Positions 43,853 to 52,437 of a stretch of DNA of 64,000 nt are shown here, in pieces. The notes under the pieces were generated by a model. The model saw nothing but the letters and a program-made list of their open reading frames with translations. It was not told the origin of the DNA and did not search any database. This DNA is from Maribellus maritimus. Its GTDB lineage: Bacteria; Bacteroidota; Bacteroidia; Bacteroidales; Prolixibacteraceae. Positions within the stretch are counted from its first letter, which is position 1; every line of letters starts with the position of its first letter. The stretch spans positions 1 through 64,000 of the forward strand of contig NZ_JAIKLE010000017.1 of the NCBI RefSeq assembly GCF_022267315.1. The letters are read 5' to 3'. The position numbers and the translations under genes were made by a program.

Positions 43853-45493
43853 ATGAAACAAGGAGCGGTTGTAATTTTTATTTTATTAATTACCAGTTGG
43901 TTTGCAAATCCGTTAATGGCTCAATCCACAACAGGGGTTCAGAGCCAACCCAAAGTGGCTGTCGGGATTGTGGTTGAAAATATGCGCCCCGATTATATTC
44001 AGCGTTACTGGAATAAATTCCAGAGTAACGGTTTTAAAAAACTATACACACAAGGAGCAGTTTGTTCAAACATAAATATCACTCAACACATCCAAAGTTA
44101 TGCAAGCGGAACGGCCACCCTCTATACAGGTGTAAATCCTTCCATACATGGCATTATTGACAAAACATGGTACGACAGGCTAAAGGAAAAGGAATTGGAC
44201 TGCACTGAAGACAACTACTATTTTACTGTTGGCGCTGACACCGATGCTGGAAATGCATCGCCAGTGAAATTGCTTTCAAACACGATAACCGATAATCTAA
44301 AAATCCTTACTCTTGGTAAATCAAAGGTATTCAGCGTGGCTATGAACAGGGAATCTGCTATTTTTTCGGCAGGTCATTCAGCAGATGCTGCTTACTGGTT
44401 TGATGTGGAATCGGGACGTATGATCTCAAGTTCTTTTTATGTTAGTACTTTTCCCGACTGGGTCCGTATTTACAACAGCGAAAATCAACCGGAAATGTAC
44501 AGTTATCGGAACTGGACGACTTTACTTCCGGAAACCTCCTACAACGAAAGCGTTGCAGACGATTATATTCTTGAAAAAGGCTACTATGATAAATGGAATA
44601 CTTTTCCGCATACCATTAGTAAATATATAAAACGTTCAGAAGATTTCCGCCCTTTAAAAACGACACCGTATGCCAACCTTATTGTGAAGGATTTTACGCT
44701 GAGGCTGATGGAAAATGAGGATATTGGAAGCGATAACGCGACAGATTTTATATCAGTTGTCTTTTCATCGATGGACTATGAAAATGTTTCGTTTGGGCCT
44801 GCTTCTATGGAAATGGAAGACACTTATCTTTATCTTGACCAATACATAGGAGAACTGATAAGTGCCGTTGAAAAAAAATACGGGAAAAATAATGTTTTAT
44901 TTTTCCTGACAGCCAACACTTCAACTTCGTACCCGGTAAATTATTTAAAAGAAGAATTTAACCTTCCCGTTGATAATTTTATGCCTGAAAGTGCCATCGC
45001 CCTACTCACATCCTATTTAAATATCGCATACGGTGAAGCAAAGTGGATTGAGCATTATACTGATCTACAGGTATATCTAGATCACGATTTAATTGAGAAA
45101 AATAAACTTGACCTCAATAATATGCGGGATGTAACCTCCAATTTTATTAACCAGTTTGAAGGAGTTCAGGTTGCTTTACCGGCCTATCAACTGGAACAGG
45201 GGAGTTCAGCAAATGGTTTACTTGCCCCACTTTACAAATCCTATTCTAAAGGCCGCTCAGGCGACTTTTTATATGTTTTGAAAGAAGGATGGCAACCGAG
45301 TTACAAATACAAAAAAGTAAATTATACAGACCAATCCCACATACCGCTTGTATTTTACGGTGCAAAGATTCAGCCGATGAATATCAACGAAAAATATTTT
45401 GCGGTGGATTTGGTTCCGACATTAGCAACGCTCTTAAATATTCCACTGCCAGACAAATGCCAGGGAAAAGCGATAAAAGAACTAGTTAAATAA
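43853..45493 (+). CDS. Alkaline-phosphatase-superfamily protein, probably catalytically inactive
   Basis: 546 residues from ATG 43853 (signal peptide ending LMAQ; an upstream TTG is unlikely). The fold is that of PafA-type alkaline phosphatases/nucleotide pyrophosphatases: VAVGIVVENMRPDYIQRYW, LYTGVNPSIHGII, SSMDYENVSFGPAS and QSHIPLVFYG. The catalytic residues are largely replaced: V-V-D-Q-M is VVENM (Asp to Glu42), the nucleophile motif T-x-P-G-H is YASGT, D-Y-x-G-H is DYENV, and T-A-D-H-G is TANTS. Only one Asp and the C-terminal His of the metal site remain. It is exported and may bind rather than hydrolyse. Confidence 0.75.
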   Translation: MKQGAVVIFILLITSWFANPLMAQSTTGVQSQPKVAVGIVVENMRPDYIQRYWNKFQSNGFKKLYTQGAVCSNINITQHIQSYASGTATLYTGVNPSIHGIIDKTWYDRLKEKELDCTEDNYYFTVGADTDAGNASPVKLLSNTITDNLKILTLGKSKVFSVAMNRESAIFSAGHSADAAYWFDVESGRMISSSFYVSTFPDWVRIYNSENQPEMYSYRNWTTLLPETSYNESVADDYILEKGYYDKWNTFPHTISKYIKRSEDFRPLKTTPYANLIVKDFTLRLMENEDIGSDNATDFISVVFSSMDYENVSFGPASMEMEDTYLYLDQYIGELISAVEKKYGKNNVLFFLTANTSTSYPVNYLKEEFNLPVDNFMPESAIALLTSYLNIAYGEAKWIEHYTDLQVYLDHDLIEKNKLDLNNMRDVTSNFINQFEGVQVALPAYQLEQGSSANGLLAPLYKSYSKGRSGDFLYVLKEGWQPSYKYKKVNYTDQSHIPLVFYGAKIQPMNINEKYFAVDLVPTLATLLNIPLPDKCQGKAIKELVK

Positions 45494-45500
45494 AAACTTT

Positions 45501-45905
45501 TTAGAAAAACCAAAACTTTTTTCGTTCTTCAGGAATCTTTTTATCTCCGATACCAGTTTGAAGATCAGCCTCTGCTTTTTCATGCTCCTTTACCCATTTT
45601 TCCGATTTTAACTGAATCATTAAAGTCGTGTCATTGGTTACTGTCAATTTCTGAACAAAGGCTTCAAAACCATTATCTGAAAAAGTTATATTCATCTTCC
45701 CGGGTCTCAAAACTAATTTATAAAACCCGTCCTTATCGGTAATCGTTCCAATACCCGAACTTTTTTCAAATACAGTGGCATTTTCGATAGCCCCTCCTGT
45801 TAAAAAATCGGTAATATAACCTGAAATGGTGATGTACTGAGCGTTCCCTATAACAGGGAAAAGCCCGAATAAAAATACAAATGGAAGTTTTAAAATTGCT
45901 TTCAT
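45501..45905 (-). CDS. Secreted carboxypeptidase-like regulatory domain protein
   Basis: 134 residues with a signal peptide (FVFLFGLFPVIGNAQ). The rest is one CarboxypepD_reg-like beta-sandwich: ISGYITDFLTGGAIENATV, GTITDKDGFYKLVLRPG and a final strand, then a charged tail. This domain normally precedes TonB-receptor plugs; here it stands alone. Convergent with the phosphatase-like gene, 7 bases apart. Function unknown. Confidence 0.8.
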   Translation of the reverse strand: MKAILKLPFVFLFGLFPVIGNAQYITISGYITDFLTGGAIENATVFEKSSGIGTITDKDGFYKLVLRPGKMNITFSDNGFEAFVQKLTVTNDTTLMIQLKSEKWVKEHEKAEADLQTGIGDKKIPEERKKFWFF

Positions 45906-46321
45906 GGATAATACATTGTTTACTGTTTTTATGGCTCTATGAATATAGACAAAAAAGACACCAAAATGGTTGCCTTAAACATGAATTTAATGTTAAAAAA
46001 ACATTATATTAATTAAGTCTAAATAATAAGATTCTCTTTTTCAAGGTTTAATCAGAATACGCGTCAAATTTGACAAATATCATATAAAATAAGTTATTTA
46101 AATTTTTCTTGTTTTATAAAAACAGAATCATGCTGAACAACAGCAATGTTAAGCAACATTATTCTCGTTTATTAATAAACATCTGTTTACTTTTGTTATT
46201 ACAAATAGAGAAAAATTTCTTTATTTAAACAATAAAAAAGAACAATTGACCAAGCCTTAACTGGCGCTCTACTTAACAATAAAAACAACTAATAAACTGA
46301 TTAATAACTTAAATTATTTTT
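45906..46321. other. Regulatory region (416 bases) upstream of the hydrogenase operon
   Basis: No gene is seen. Two palindromic sites share the arms AATGTT/AACATT: 45989-46005 (5-base spacer) and 46145-46160 (4-base spacer). TACTTTTG at 46188-46195 matches the -7 promoter consensus on the + strand and would give a leader of about 120 bases for the hydrogenase operon. Confidence 0.5.
46188..46195 (+). promoter_or_regulatory. -7 element for the hydrogenase operon
   Basis: TACTTTTG fits TAnnTTTG. It lies 28 bases after the AATGTT-N4-AACATT palindrome at 46145-46160, so a protein bound there would cover the -33 region. Confidence 0.5.
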
Positions 46322-46798
46322 ATGGATCCCATAAAGTCTTTAATTCAAAATCTAGCCGACCAATATGGAAGACAACGGGAAAATCTTCTCCCGATAATGC
46401 AGGGGGTAATTGAGCGCGAAAATTTTCTGTCAGAATACTCCATGGTAGAAATTGCCCGCGAAATGGATATTCCTGCTTCTGAGGTCTACGGAACGGCTAC
46501 ATTCTATTCTTTTCTTGAAACCAAGCCAACAGGAAAGTACACCATTCGGGTGTGTAAAACCATTACATGTGCTATGAAAGGGAAAGGTCAGGTACTTTTT
46601 GCCATTCAGGACATGTTAAAGATTAAGCTGGGAGAAACTACTCCCGACAATCGTTTTACTCTTTTGGAAACGAACTGCCTCGGCTGGTGCCACAAAGCTC
46701 CGGCTATGATGATCAACAACGAAGTTTATACTGACCTCACACCTGAAAAGGTTAGAGAAATTCTTTCGGATTATATGAAACAAAACGGTTCAATTTAA
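46322..46798 (+). CDS. hydC: [FeFe]-hydrogenase NuoE-like subunit (HydC)
   Basis: 158 residues of the thioredoxin-like [2Fe-2S] NuoE/24-kDa family. Cluster ligands are in RVCKTITC and TNCLGWC. The N-terminal helical part (EYSMVEIAREMDIPASEVYGTATFY, shown as MVEIAREMD and PASEVYGTATFY) is typical. In trimeric electron-bifurcating hydrogenases HydC works with HydB and HydA to couple ferredoxin and NADH to hydrogen. HydB follows after 10 bases. Confidence 0.9.
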   Translation: MDPIKSLIQNLADQYGRQRENLLPIMQGVIERENFLSEYSMVEIAREMDIPASEVYGTATFYSFLETKPTGKYTIRVCKTITCAMKGKGQVLFAIQDMLKIKLGETTPDNRFTLLETNCLGWCHKAPAMMINNEVYTDLTPEKVREILSDYMKQNGSI

Positions 46799-46808
46799 AA
46801 AAGGGAAA

Positions 46809-47993
46809 ATGGCAAATTCGTATCAATTAAAAAGGGTAGATTTTATTTTCAGAAATGAAAATGACTGGGAAAAAGTTCTCTCAACTACCATCAAAAAGAA
46901 ACCTCAGGAGCTAATAAATGAGCTTATCAGTTCAGAGTTAAAAGGACGCGGCGGCGCAGGATTCCCAACCGGACTAAAATGGAAACTTACATCTGAAGCA
47001 AAAGCTGAAAAGAAGTATGTAATATGTAACGCTGACGAAGGAGAACCGGGAACATTTAAAGACAGAGAGATTCTGTCAAAAGTTCCTTATAAAGTTCTCA
47101 CGGCAATGGCCGTTTGTGGTTATGTTACAGGAGCAAAAGAAGGTTTTATTTACCTCAGAGGTGAATATAAATTTCTGGAAGAAGAGCTAAACAAAGAAAT
47201 TGCAGAATTTGAATATTACTGCAAAGAAATAAACCTTGATTTTAAGATAAAAGTGTTTATGGGTAGCGGAGCCTATATTTGCGGCGAAGAAACGGCTTTA
47301 ATGGAGTCGCTCGAAGGGAAACGAGGTGAACCACGAAATAAGCCACCATTTCCAACACAAGCGGGTTTTAAAGGCTCACCGACTGTAATAAACAATGTTG
47401 AAACGTTAGTCCATACATTTACGATTTTTAAATACGGAGCAAAAAAATTCTATGATTTAGGCGTTCAATATTCCCGTGGAACAAAACTGTTTTCTGTTTC
47501 GGGAGATACTCCCAAACCCGGTATTTATGAACTTGAATTGGGAATGAGCCTTCAGGACTTTGTTTACGAATTTGGCGATGGAGATACTAAAGCCGTTCAG
47601 GTGGGAGGAGCTTCCGGTTTCCTTGTTCCACGTAAAAAGTTCAAAGACGCAGCCATTGGCTTCAAAGGAAAACTCACAGGTATATCACTTCCTACCGGTG
47701 GTTCAATGATGCTTTTTAACAGTTCGCGTTCAATGTTTAATGTTCTTGATAATTATCTTGAGTTCTTCCGTGAAGAGTGTTGCGGACAATGCACTCCTTG
47801 CAGAGTGGGATGTCAGCAGTTGCTGCTTGGCATCAAAGCAGTAAAAAGAGGTGACAAACCCGCATCGTATCTTGACAAACTATTACGCCTAACGGAAACG
47901 ATGCAATTAACCGCTAAATGTGGTTTGGGGCAGTCTGTAGCAAATTCCTTCTCCTCTATTGTTGAGAACTTCCGCGAAGAAATGATTTACTAA
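46809..47993 (+). CDS. hydB: [FeFe]-hydrogenase NuoF-like NADH-binding subunit (HydB), short form
   Basis: 394 residues. The FMN/NADH domain has RGGAGFPTGLKWK and CNADEGEPGTFKDRE, then GSGAYICGEETALMESLEG; the SLBB domain follows; the [4Fe-4S] site is CCGQCTPCRVG. HydB of Thermotoga maritima is longer and carries an N-terminal thioredoxin-like [2Fe-2S] domain and a C-terminal ferredoxin domain; both are absent here, giving a plain NuoF core. It oxidises or reduces NAD(H) in the cytoplasm. Confidence 0.9.
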   Translation: MANSYQLKRVDFIFRNENDWEKVLSTTIKKKPQELINELISSELKGRGGAGFPTGLKWKLTSEAKAEKKYVICNADEGEPGTFKDREILSKVPYKVLTAMAVCGYVTGAKEGFIYLRGEYKFLEEELNKEIAEFEYYCKEINLDFKIKVFMGSGAYICGEETALMESLEGKRGEPRNKPPFPTQAGFKGSPTVINNVETLVHTFTIFKYGAKKFYDLGVQYSRGTKLFSVSGDTPKPGIYELELGMSLQDFVYEFGDGDTKAVQVGGASGFLVPRKKFKDAAIGFKGKLTGISLPTGGSMMLFNSSRSMFNVLDNYLEFFREECCGQCTPCRVGCQQLLLGIKAVKRGDKPASYLDKLLRLTETMQLTAKCGLGQSVANSFSSIVENFREEMIY

Positions 47994-48011
47994 CCCATCG
48001 AAAATAAAAAA

Positions 48012-49802
48012 ATGGCAAACAAATTAAATATATCCATTAACGGTTTTCCGGTTGAAATAGCAAAAGGGAAAACCATACTTGAGGCTGCGGATGAACAAGG
48101 GATTAAAATACCAACATTGTGCTACCACAAAGATTTATGCGTAGCGGGAAACTGCAGAGTTTGTGTTGTTGAAGTGGTTGGGCAAAACCGACTTTCGGCA
48201 GCTTGCGCTACACCAGTTGAAGAGGGGATGGAAATTCTCACCAACAGCTTAAAAGTACGAAACTCAAGAAAACACATTATTGAACTTTTATTGGCAGAGC
48301 ACAATGCCGATTGCACCAAATGCTACAGAAATGGCAACTGCGAGTTGCAGGAACTCGCTTCTGAATATAAAATAATGACACAGGATTTTCTGGAGTTGGT
48401 GCCTTTAAAGAATTATACTATTGATATGTTTTCTCCGTCTATCATAAAAGACGACAGTAAATGTATTCGTTGTCAGCGGTGTGTTCGCACATGTGCTGAA
48501 TTACAGGGAGTAAACGCTCTGACCGTAGCTCACAAAGGAGACAAAATGAAAATAACCACCTTCTTTGAAAAAGCTATGCGTGACGTTGTTTGTACCAACT
48601 GCGGACAGTGTGTAAACCACTGCCCGACCGGTGCTTTGGTTGAAAAAAATTATATTGAAGAAGTTTGGGAAGCAATTGCAAATCCGAATAAACACGTTGT
48701 CGTTCAAACAGCTCCGGCCGTCCGAGTGGGTTTAGGTGAAGAACTGGGTCTGGAGCCAGGTTCGCGTGTTACCGGACAAATGGTCGCAGCGCTTAAAAGA
48801 TTAGGTTTTGATTCCGTTCTTGATACTGACTTCACAGCTGACCTTACAATTATGGAGGAAGGAACAGAATTATTAACCCGGTTAAAAAAAGCTTTGGTTG
48901 ATAAAGACGAAAGTGTAAGCCTTCCTATGGCAACGTCGTGTTCACCAGGCTGGATAAAATATATCGAACACATGTATCCCGAACACCTGGAGCACCTTTC
49001 TACATGTAAATCTCCCCAACAAATGTTTGGCGCCCTGGTTAAAACATATTATGCCAAGGCAAGAAATCTGGAACCGGAAAATATTATTTCGGTTTCAATT
49101 ATGCCTTGTACTGCTAAAAAATTTGAAGCATACCGTCCGGAAATGCACGACAGCGGGTACCGGGATGTAGATTACGTTTTAACCACCCGCGAATTAGCAA
49201 TCTTAATTAAACAGGCGGGGTTGGATTTTAACAAACTGAAACCCGTAAAATATGACAGATTAATGGGTGAATCAACTGGTGCGGCTGTAATTTTCGGAGC
49301 AACAGGTGGCGTTATGGAAGCTGCGTTGAGAACAGCATATGAGATTGTAACCGGGCGTGAGGTTCCGTTTAAAAACCTGGACATTACTCCTGTTCGGGGA
49401 ATGGAAGGAGTCAGAGAAGCCTCAGTAAAAATTGAAAATCCGTTAAAAGAATGGGCTTTTCTTGATGGTATTGAATTAAAATGTGCCATTGCTCACGGGC
49501 TTGTAAATGCGAAAACAGTTATGGATTCTGTAAAATCGGGGAAAGCTGACTATCATTTTATTGAATTTATGGCTTGTCCCGGTGGTTGTTTGGGAGGCGG
49601 AGGACAACCTATTCCTACAAACCCTGAAATTCGCAGAAAACGGGCAGAAGCAATTTACACAGAGGACAGTGAATTAGCTCTCAGAAAATCGCATGAAAAT
49701 CCGGAAGTACAAAAGCTTTACCGCGATTTCTTAAAGGAACCGCTGGGAGAAGTTTCCCATCATTTGCTTCATACCAAATATACAAAACGAGAACGTTATT
49801 AA
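48012..49802 (+). CDS. hydA: [FeFe]-hydrogenase catalytic subunit HydA
   Basis: 596 residues. N-terminal [2Fe-2S] domain: CYHKDLCVAGNCRVC. His-Cys [4Fe-4S] site in HNADCTKCYRNGNCELQ, then two [4Fe-4S] clusters: CIRCQRCVRTC and CTNCGQCVNHCPTG. H-cluster motifs: L1 TSCSPGW, L2 MPCTAKKFE, L3 EFMACPGGCLGGGGQP. It reduces protons or oxidises hydrogen. With HydB and HydC it forms a NAD- and probably ferredoxin-linked bifurcating enzyme. The maturation genes hydE, hydF and hydG are not in this window. Confidence 0.93.
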   Translation: MANKLNISINGFPVEIAKGKTILEAADEQGIKIPTLCYHKDLCVAGNCRVCVVEVVGQNRLSAACATPVEEGMEILTNSLKVRNSRKHIIELLLAEHNADCTKCYRNGNCELQELASEYKIMTQDFLELVPLKNYTIDMFSPSIIKDDSKCIRCQRCVRTCAELQGVNALTVAHKGDKMKITTFFEKAMRDVVCTNCGQCVNHCPTGALVEKNYIEEVWEAIANPNKHVVVQTAPAVRVGLGEELGLEPGSRVTGQMVAALKRLGFDSVLDTDFTADLTIMEEGTELLTRLKKALVDKDESVSLPMATSCSPGWIKYIEHMYPEHLEHLSTCKSPQQMFGALVKTYYAKARNLEPENIISVSIMPCTAKKFEAYRPEMHDSGYRDVDYVLTTRELAILIKQAGLDFNKLKPVKYDRLMGESTGAAVIFGATGGVMEAALRTAYEIVTGREVPFKNLDITPVRGMEGVREASVKIENPLKEWAFLDGIELKCAIAHGLVNAKTVMDSVKSGKADYHFIEFMACPGGCLGGGGQPIPTNPEIRRKRAEAIYTEDSELALRKSHENPEVQKLYRDFLKEPLGEVSHHLLHTKYTKRERY

Positions 49803-49822
49803 AAATCGATAACGACAAGTCA

Positions 49823-49854
49823 AAAAATCCGGTATCTTTGATATCGGATTTTTT
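49823..49854 (+). terminator. Intrinsic terminator of the hydrogenase operon, overlapping the next promoter
   Basis: AAAAATCCGGTATC (49823-49836) pairs with GATATCGGATTTTT (49840-49853), one G-T wobble, 3-base loop. It ends with a T run that leads straight into the ATG at 49855. The loop region also spells TATCTTTG. Confidence 0.85.
49833..49840 (+). promoter_or_regulatory. -7 element of the methyltransferase gene inside the hairpin
   Basis: TATCTTTG is a perfect TAnnTTTG and spans the top of the terminator hairpin. Transcription would start near 49847, leaving a leader of only about 8 bases before ATG 49855. No -33 element is obvious. Confidence 0.5.
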
Positions 49855-50346
49855 ATGGAAGAAAAATTATATATTACATTTTTGGAGTCGCCCGTTGGCT
49901 GGCTAAAACTAACATCGGACTCTGTTTTTCTGCTGAGTGTTGAGTTTAAAGACACTCAAAAACCATCAGACAATGATTTACCCGAAATACTCATTAAAAC
50001 AAAAAAACAACTTACTGAATATTTTGAAGGTAAACGTAAAAAATTTCGCCTAAAACTTAAACCCAAAGGTACTGATTTCCAGCAAAAGGTATGGAACCTT
50101 GTACAAGAAGTTTCGTTTGGAGAAACAGCATCATATCTCGACATTGCAAAAATTTCAGGTTCTGAAAAAAACACAAGAGCAGTTGGCCTGGCTAACGGAA
50201 AAAATCCAATTCCAATTATTATTCCCTGCCACCGGATTATTGGCTCCAATGGAAAATTAACAGGCTATGCCGGTGGCATTGAACGAAAAAAATGGTTGCT
50301 TCGACATGAGCTGATTTTATCAAAAAATACCCAACTATTGTTTTAA
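49855..50346 (+). CDS. ogt: Methylated-DNA--protein-cysteine methyltransferase
   Basis: 163 residues. The active-site motif is IPCHRIIGSNGKLTGYAGG with the acceptor Cys in PCHR; the DNA-binding helix-turn-helix is in FGETASYLDIAKISG. It removes alkyl groups from O6-alkylguanine in DNA by irreversible transfer to itself. The ATG at 49855 is immediately behind the hydrogenase terminator, so the mRNA leader is very short. Confidence 0.92.
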   Translation: MEEKLYITFLESPVGWLKLTSDSVFLLSVEFKDTQKPSDNDLPEILIKTKKQLTEYFEGKRKKFRLKLKPKGTDFQQKVWNLVQEVSFGETASYLDIAKISGSEKNTRAVGLANGKNPIPIIIPCHRIIGSNGKLTGYAGGIERKKWLLRHELILSKNTQLLF

Positions 50347-50565
50347 AATTTCTCTAAATCCTACCCATATTTTAGAATTGTTGTCCCATTTTGAACATCC
50401 ACTAATTACAAAAAAACAACACAAATAACTAATATACAGAAATATAAATCATTTGGTTTGTTTTTTGATTTTTTTAAAATGTAATTTAGGAACATAAATA
50501 TTTTGGAAGATAGATTATACGGCGGGTTCAATTTGTTTTACCGCATCATTTAAACGGGGTATTTT

Positions 50566-50600
50566 GATGGAATCTGAAAATTCAGGTTCCATCTTTTTTT
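50566..50600 (+). terminator. Strong intrinsic terminator upstream of the esterase gene
   Basis: GATGGAATCTGAA (50566-50578) pairs with TTCAGGTTCCATC (50581-50593), one wobble, followed by seven T. It lies 220 bases past the methyltransferase stop and shows that the esterase gene does not start at 50564, where a reading frame is also open. Confidence 0.8.
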
Positions 50601-50644
50601 ATTTACTTTGCAACTTTAACTTTATATTCGCAAAAAAAAGAAAA

Positions 50645-51601
50645 ATGAAACGTGTAATCCCGTTATTTCTCATTCTGCTTTATACAATCACGATTACAGC
50701 CCAGGAAAGGTATCAGGAATTAATTACTGATGAGGTTTCTGTACAAACGCTGACTTATGCATCAAAAGACGGTGAAAATCTGGATCTGGATATTTATCTG
50801 CCGGAATATGATGCTGAAACGCAACGTGCAACAATAATTTACGTCCATGGCGGAGGTTTCCGTGTGGGTCAGAGAGACAGCGAAGATATTCAAAAGTTTT
50901 GTTCAGAGCTGGCAAAATATGGTTACGTTACCGCATCCATTTCTTACCGGCTGACACGAAAAGACAAAGAAGGAGGATTTGGATGTGAGTGCCCGGCAGA
51001 GGAAAAAATAAATACTTTTTATGCAGCGGTAGAAGATTTACAGGATGCCACTTTTTTTCTGATTCAAAACCGGCTTGAGTTCGGCATCGATCCCCAAAAA
51101 ATCATAATTGCAGGCAGTAGTGCCGGGGCGGAAACCGTTTTAAATACAGCTTATCAACCACCCTACTGTTACGGACTTGATTCAGGCCCTGTTTCTTATG
51201 CGGGGGTGATTGGAATGGCCGGAGCAATTCCCGATACTACCGTAATTTACGATGAATCTGCTATCCCGTCTCTTTTATTTCACGGGACTGATGATAACCT
51301 GGTTCCTTACGCAACCGCGCCTCACCATTACTGCAAGAAAGGAAGCCCGGGATACCTGGTTCTTCATGGTTCATATACTATTGCCCAAAAACTCGACCAA
51401 CTGGAGGTTCCATATTGGTTACACACATCGTGTGGTGCCGGTCATGAAATGGCCAATAAACCAATGAAAGAATATTTAGATGTAATTACTGACTTTTGCT
51501 ACAATTATGTCATAAAAGGCGAAACAGAAAGCCGAAAAACAATCGTTGAAGGAAAACAAGATATCGCTAAATATCAACCTTATAATTTTTGTGAAAAATG
51601 A
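50645..51601 (+). CDS. Secreted alpha/beta hydrolase (carboxylesterase/BD-FAE-like)
   Basis: 318 residues from ATG 50645, which opens a signal peptide (LFLILLYTITITAQ). The oxyanion motif is YVHGGGFRVG, the nucleophile elbow IIAGSSAGAE, the acid probably in FHGTDDNLVP and the base in CGAGHEM. It likely hydrolyses an ester in the periplasm. Several cysteines (GFGCECPAEE, YCYG) could form disulfides. The stop overlaps the next start by 4 bases (ATGA), so it is coupled to the endonuclease/phosphatase-family gene. Confidence 0.82.
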   Translation: MKRVIPLFLILLYTITITAQERYQELITDEVSVQTLTYASKDGENLDLDIYLPEYDAETQRATIIYVHGGGFRVGQRDSEDIQKFCSELAKYGYVTASISYRLTRKDKEGGFGCECPAEEKINTFYAAVEDLQDATFFLIQNRLEFGIDPQKIIIAGSSAGAETVLNTAYQPPYCYGLDSGPVSYAGVIGMAGAIPDTTVIYDESAIPSLLFHGTDDNLVPYATAPHHYCKKGSPGYLVLHGSYTIAQKLDQLEVPYWLHTSCGAGHEMANKPMKEYLDVITDFCYNYVIKGETESRKTIVEGKQDIAKYQPYNFCEK

Positions 51602-52431
51602 AAAAACAAATCCTGTTCATATTATTGGTATTGCCAGCTACAATTTTTGCTCAACAAATGAATATTATAAGTTTTAATATCAGGTACAATACATCCAATG
51701 ACGGAGTAAATGCCTGGCCAAACCGAGTTGAAATGGTAAGTGGACTAATCCGTTTCCATGAAGCAGATATTTTTGGAATGCAGGAAGCTCTTGTTGGACA
51801 GATAGAAGATTTAAAAACACAACTTCCGGAATATGAATGGTTTGGCGTTGGACGTGACGATGGTATGAAAGGAGGAGAGTTTTCTCCTATTTTTTATAAT
51901 CCCAAGAAATTTATTTTGTTGGAAAAGGGTACATTCTGGCTCTCGGAAACACCAGAAAAACCGAGTAAGGGCTGGGATGCGGCGCTAAACAGAATTGTAA
52001 CCTGGGGTAAATTTCAGTCAAAAGTAACCGGAAAACAATTTCTGGTTTTTAACACACATTTTGATCATAGAGGAAATGAAGCACGCAAAAATTCAGCTTC
52101 ACTTATTTATAAAAAGATCCGGGAAATGGTTCAGAACAAAAATTTACCTGTAATTTTAACCGGAGATTTTAATCTCACACCGGATACCGAACCAATTCAA
52201 CTGCTAAAAAAATATTTAAACGATAGCCGCGAAGTGTCAGAAGAACCTCCTTACGGTCCGGAGGGAACATTTCAGGGATTCAAACTTGATGCACCGCTTG
52301 AAAACAGGATTGACTATATCTTTACATATGGTGAAATTGATGTAAAAAAATATGCGGCATTAAGTGAATTTACGAATCACAGGTTCCCGTCCGACCACTT
52401 ACCGGTATTTGCAAAGGTGGTGTTAAAATAA
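51598..52431 (+). CDS. Secreted endonuclease/exonuclease/phosphatase family protein
   Basis: 277 residues with a signal peptide (LFILLVLPATIFAQ). Fold motifs of the EEP superfamily are NIISFNIRYN, FGMQEALVGQ (metal Glu), FNTHFDHRG, LTGDFNLTPDT and HRFPSDHLPV (catalytic His). Members cleave phosphodiesters or phosphomonoesters (nuclease, sphingomyelinase or inositol phosphatase-like). The substrate is unknown. It is in an operon with the esterase upstream. Confidence 0.85.
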   Translation: MKKQILFILLVLPATIFAQQMNIISFNIRYNTSNDGVNAWPNRVEMVSGLIRFHEADIFGMQEALVGQIEDLKTQLPEYEWFGVGRDDGMKGGEFSPIFYNPKKFILLEKGTFWLSETPEKPSKGWDAALNRIVTWGKFQSKVTGKQFLVFNTHFDHRGNEARKNSASLIYKKIREMVQNKNLPVILTGDFNLTPDTEPIQLLKKYLNDSREVSEEPPYGPEGTFQGFKLDAPLENRIDYIFTYGEIDVKKYAALSEFTNHRFPSDHLPVFAKVVLK

Positions 52432-52437
52432 ACATAT

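Noticed and set aside
50564-50644. Start of the esterase gene at 50564
   Set aside because: The added 27 codons run through a strong terminator hairpin and a poly-T stretch; the signal peptide begins at ATG 50645.
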